A stretch of 64,000 nucleotides of DNA, taken from assembly GCA_951213105.1 (NCBI GenBank), contig OX578136.1, forward strand, positions 77,124,437 through 77,188,436. The letters are read 5' to 3'. A program made the translations under genes and the position numbers. This stretch comes from Amaurobius ferox (lineage: Eukaryota; Arthropoda; Arachnida; Araneae; Amaurobiidae). This document shows, piece by piece, positions 60,496-64,000 of the stretch (its first letter is position 1; each line of letters starts with the position of its first letter). The notes beneath the pieces are model-generated. The model ran no database searches. It was given only the letters and a program-made list of their open reading frames with translations, and was not told where the DNA came from.

Positions 60496-62454
60496 TTTTT
60501 AAAATATTTAATTCCAGAATACATAGTGTAAATGAAGTCACACTAGCAATTCTAAAATTAAAAGTGTAATTTGAATCTTTAAATATATAAGTGAGTTAGC
60601 TGTGGGGAATTGCTGAGACAAAACGAATTAGACCATGCAACGAAAAAAGGATGATTCATTGTAAACTTACTATAGAAGAGGTCGGGTAAAGAAAATAGAG
60701 AGGGGGTGATAAAACAAAAATGAAAAACTGTTTTGAGAACTATTGATAACAAGAGAAAATACTTAAAAGAAAATAATTATTAAAAGAAAATACTTAATAA
60801 CGAGATATATTTTCTTTATATTCAACATTTTTCATAAATTTCAGAATATATCCGTAAAATCTAGAATGGTTAATTATTAAGAAAAAATCCGAGCACAATG
60901 CTTTTGGTAATTAAAATATGCAGAGTGTCTAGGGAAGTCCGTTTCAGAGGACATTTTTTGAGAACGAAGATAGTCAGACTTAATTTTTTAATGAAGCTGC
61001 ATAGGAAACTCCAATGGCGCTTCACGACAAGACATCTTTCTGAGGCTAACCTCCTTTCATGAGAGGGGCTATCTGGCTCCCATTTAGAAAGAGAGAAAAA
61101 GCTAATTGCAGTGTTGTATAGATTTGTCAAATTAGTACAGAAATGTGTTTATCCGAAAGGAAAATGCTGAAAAGAGCCCTGAAAACTAAGAAATATACTC
61201 TACCCACTCCCGAAAAGAATACATCATTAACACCCGAACACATCATTAACGAACTCAGACAATTGGGATGCTCTGAATTGCGAAACGCTATTCGTTCGGG
61301 TGCACTGCTATTCCGGTTACAGTCTCCTAAAATAAGGATCATTTAGCAATATTCTTCATCAGTAAATATGGTAGATATGGCGAATTCGAAACGAAAATAA
61401 AACGAAGTAACAAGCGCATAATATAAGGATACAATACTGCAGATGGAATGCTTTTTTTTTAATCTCAGTTTATTTAGTTTCCTGATTTCGATTACGATGA
61501 AGTTTACAGACAAGTCGTTTGTCAAATAAAACAGTTAGCATTCAAACTGAATTCAGTAAATCGTCTGCTGTATAACTGTATCCAGATGGTTTTGCAAATA
61601 AAAAAATAGCATGCTTTTAAAAATATCATTTTGGACAATTATTTGCAGCTATTCTTTCGAACCACAGTTTCGCCTTTCAGACAACGCCTGGGGGTTCTGT
61701 TTCCAACTGTTATACACTTGGGATATCGCACCTTAAGGGAAGACAGTGAGATGTTCTGGTAATCGTTGCCCTTCCTAAACGCGCCACTGCAATAACACAT
61801 TTTTTAAACGGAGACAAATCTGTATTTTTCTAGATATTGCCTCCACTTCTTATGGAACAAAAACCAACAGTATCCTTATAGTGATCAAGTGTACCTCCCA
61901 CGATCAAAATAATTTGCATACCTACATTGCTTGTGACCGACATTTGCATATATTTTTCCAGGTTTCTAATTCACATAGTTCTCAGGTTACTGGCAGGTGT
62001 GTGTATATAGCCAACCGATCCTTAAAAATAGATTTTTAAGGAAAATGTAAAATTTTCAATCGTAAGTTGCCTCTCTAAAAGCAGAAGTTGAAATCCTTAT
62101 ATTCTATTACATTTCAATAAATGTGTTGAAGTGAAAATTGAAAAGGAACCAAAAAAAATTCTTAGTGAACCATCCTAACTTCTCTAGACTTTAATGCTTA
62201 ATCCATATCAGTTATCATCTAAACTCTATTCATAGCCAATCATATAAATTGTATGTTTCTGGTAAAATGTAAATTCTTGCGACAATAATCCAGGTTGCGC
62301 TGGGATAATATAAGTAGCCCTGCATTGTAAGAATTTCTATGCCGAAAGGACAAAAATATTTATTTAAACTGTCTCAAGATGATAAGCTTAATCTAAAGTT
62401 GAACTAGCAATTTTAAATATTTCTATGCGAATTATCGTCTAAACTTTCAATTTT
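60496..62454. other. Mostly AT-rich; one possible Tc1 end
   Basis: 61880-61990 ('gtgtacctcccacgatcaaa', then 'gtttctaattcacat') is reminiscent of sequence beside the Tc1 remnant at 4330-4360 ('gaattagaaatcc' on the other strand), but the match is short. A plus frame at 61143-61346 ('SLTPEHIINELRQLG') is unknown. Confidence 0.35.
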
Positions 62455-63390
62455 TATGACTTTTCAACATAGTTGTAAAGTGTTTATGACTTGTTCATTC
62501 TGTCTATATGTCCGTTCGCACGATAACTGCTATAAAAAGGACTTTAAGAAAATGAAATTTTAGTTTGTTGTTGAGACGGTCTGTGGGATATGGGAATGAA
62601 AATAAATAATATCACCCAATTAGTTTCGGATAAAAAGAAATACATTGAACACTATGGGACATAATTTTTCAAAAATTTTTTCAGCGGAGTTAAAATTCAC
62701 AAATTGTTTCCAAAATTATAGTAAATATTCAAATTACCACGTAAAATATGTAAAAAAAAATTCATTAAATTATGCTAGGTAGTTTTTAAATAAAAATTGA
62801 ATTAATAATTACACCCATATTATATGGCTTCCCGGCCGTCCAAATAGTTGCTCTTAGTCCTCTGGACGAGTCGGATGGTCTGGGTCTTCAACCCATATTA
62901 TATGGAGAGGTCACGTGACTAGTTTCAAAATGAAATATGACATCCATTTAATTTCCCCTGTGTTAAAATCGTAGTATTTAAAGACCGTTTAAATACATAT
63001 TTAGTGCTGCATCCGTCATAAAACCGCTTTATTTGTGCATATTATCTGTGTATCTAAATCATTTGCCAAACGCAATTACAATATTTTTTAACTTAAATGA
63101 TCACTAAATTTTGATTATTCTTACAACGAAGCCTAATTTCTACAGCGTGTAGAATGCAAACAAATCAAGCGATTGTAAGATGGGTTGTAAAAGAATTGCT
63201 CAATTTTTATCATATACATTATTTAGCTCTGGAATTTGGAATATGAGTGATATGAATAAAATATTCATTAATTTTACATAGAGAAGCATACGATTGAAGC
63301 AGACGATTTATAGAATTTATAGCTCTTATTGATGAAGTTTTAACTTTCCACGTATAATGAATTATTGCAATACTGTGATAATTTAAAAAA
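62455..63390. repeat. Dispersed repeat family C, copy C2
   Basis: Inverted paralogue of C1, diverged perhaps 25-30%. Shared words: 'aatatcacccaattagtttc', 'tacattgaacactatgggac', 'aaatgatcactaaat'/'aaatgatcatcaaac'. It is interrupted by a SINE tail at 62828-62889 and cut at 63390 by copy B3. Confidence 0.75.
62828..62889 (+). mobile_element. Tail-only SINE insertion (T3), 15-bp target duplication
   Basis: A 62-bp insert has only the S1 3' tail: 'cttcccggccgtccaaatag', the loop, 'gagtcggatggtctgggtct'. A perfect 15-bp direct repeat 'acccatattatatgg' (62813-62827, 62890-62904) flanks it. Copy C1 (about 35484-35500) has the site once and no insert. Confidence 0.93.
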
Positions 63391-64000
63391 TCTGATGTGG
63401 ACAGCACATGACTTTCCCTGCTGTCCCATACTCACGTTCTCTTTATTTCTTTAATAATTCATTTTATTGAGTTTAATTTCACAAAATAACGCCCACAAGG
63501 GTTTAAAATTACACTGCATTTGCACTTTTAATTCAATTTTCGTTCTCATTTGATAACTGGACTTACTGTCAAAGGTGGCAAGCTAAAATGCGAAAAAAAA
63601 ATATCTTGAGAACTCGTCTTGGGAGCTCGTCCTAGTGTAATGGGGTTGGTCTTATTCTTTTCGACGTTAAACATTACGTATAAAATAGACATTTATTTGA
63701 TATATATGAGTATACATAGTTTTTGTTTTTTTTTTAGATTTTGACGAATTTTGCTGGCCATCTCGCAAAAAAGGCAGGTTAATTTTTTTCCAAAAGGTAC
63801 CAAAATCTAATCAGCAACACGGTTATCTGCAAGTGACTTATCTGCCACATTTTGTAAAATTTGATCTATTAGTTCTGAGCTAGAGTGGAAATAGGCAATC
63901 TTTGCGTGTCGCTTCGTAAAAAAAGTCGGTTTTTTTTTTATCTCGAATTGTACCCAAAACTAATCAACATTTAGGGTCACACATATGTAATTTACTTACC
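63391..64000 (+). mobile_element. Helentron-like repeat family B, copy B3 (runs off the window)
   Basis: It starts 'TCTGATGTGGACAGCACATG' inside family C, just after 'gataatttaaaaaa'. It shows the undisturbed 'caaaggtggcaagc' site hit by the LTR element in B2, and both internal modules as far as the edge. The 3' hairpin is beyond the window. Confidence 0.85.

Overview
This 64-kb window is AT-rich animal nuclear DNA and looks like intergenic repeat territory. I found no host gene I can defend. There are no bacterial-style operons, no CRISPR array and no viral gene. The mix of Tc1/mariner, pogo/Tigger, hAT and PIF/Harbinger DNA transposons, a CR1/Jockey-type LINE, tRNA-derived SINEs, a non-autonomous LTR element and many Helentron-like repeats fits an arthropod, quite possibly a spider. 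The species assignment is inference; the repeat classes are read from the sequence.

Layout. 0-5 kb: the 3' end of a decayed Tigger element, a complete tRNA-derived SINE with an 11-bp target-site duplication, a long (TA)n tract and a decayed Tc1 transposase. 5-12 kb: tandem repeats, tRNA-like relics, an old dispersed repeat split by a 5S-rRNA/tRNA-SINE chimera, and an unexplained GC-rich island. 13-25 kb: Helentron-like copies A1, A7 and A2, a second (TA)n tract and a decayed hAT element. 25-33 kb: an unexplained GC-rich stretch, then a PIF/Harbinger-like element (26341-32768) with a MADF exon at one end and the transposase N-terminal exon at the other. It has been invaded by a near-intact Tigger, a SINE array and another small repeat. 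33-41 kb: copies A3 and A8, repeat family C, an unusual foldback structure, a mariner remnant and a minisatellite. 41-47 kb: a Tc1 pseudogene joined to a 5'-truncated LINE, then a long-TIR mariner derivative. 47-64 kb: Helentron-like family B (one copy split by an LTR element), copies A4-A6, a giant foldback, two minisatellites and a second family C copy invaded twice.

The parts interact mainly by nesting and by shared mobilisation signals. Families A and B share one 5' terminus ('TCTGATGTGGGC') and end in a hairpin. In each family the 5' subterminal arm is the exact complement of that family's own 3' arm, although the arms differ between families. Several SINE insertions consist only of a 3' tail with a stem-loop and (AAC)n, suggesting the tail alone can be mobilised. 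Paralogous empty sites inside the window let several insertions be mapped to the base without outside data. Positions of decayed copies are approximate, and superfamily calls rest on motif recognition, not on database searches.
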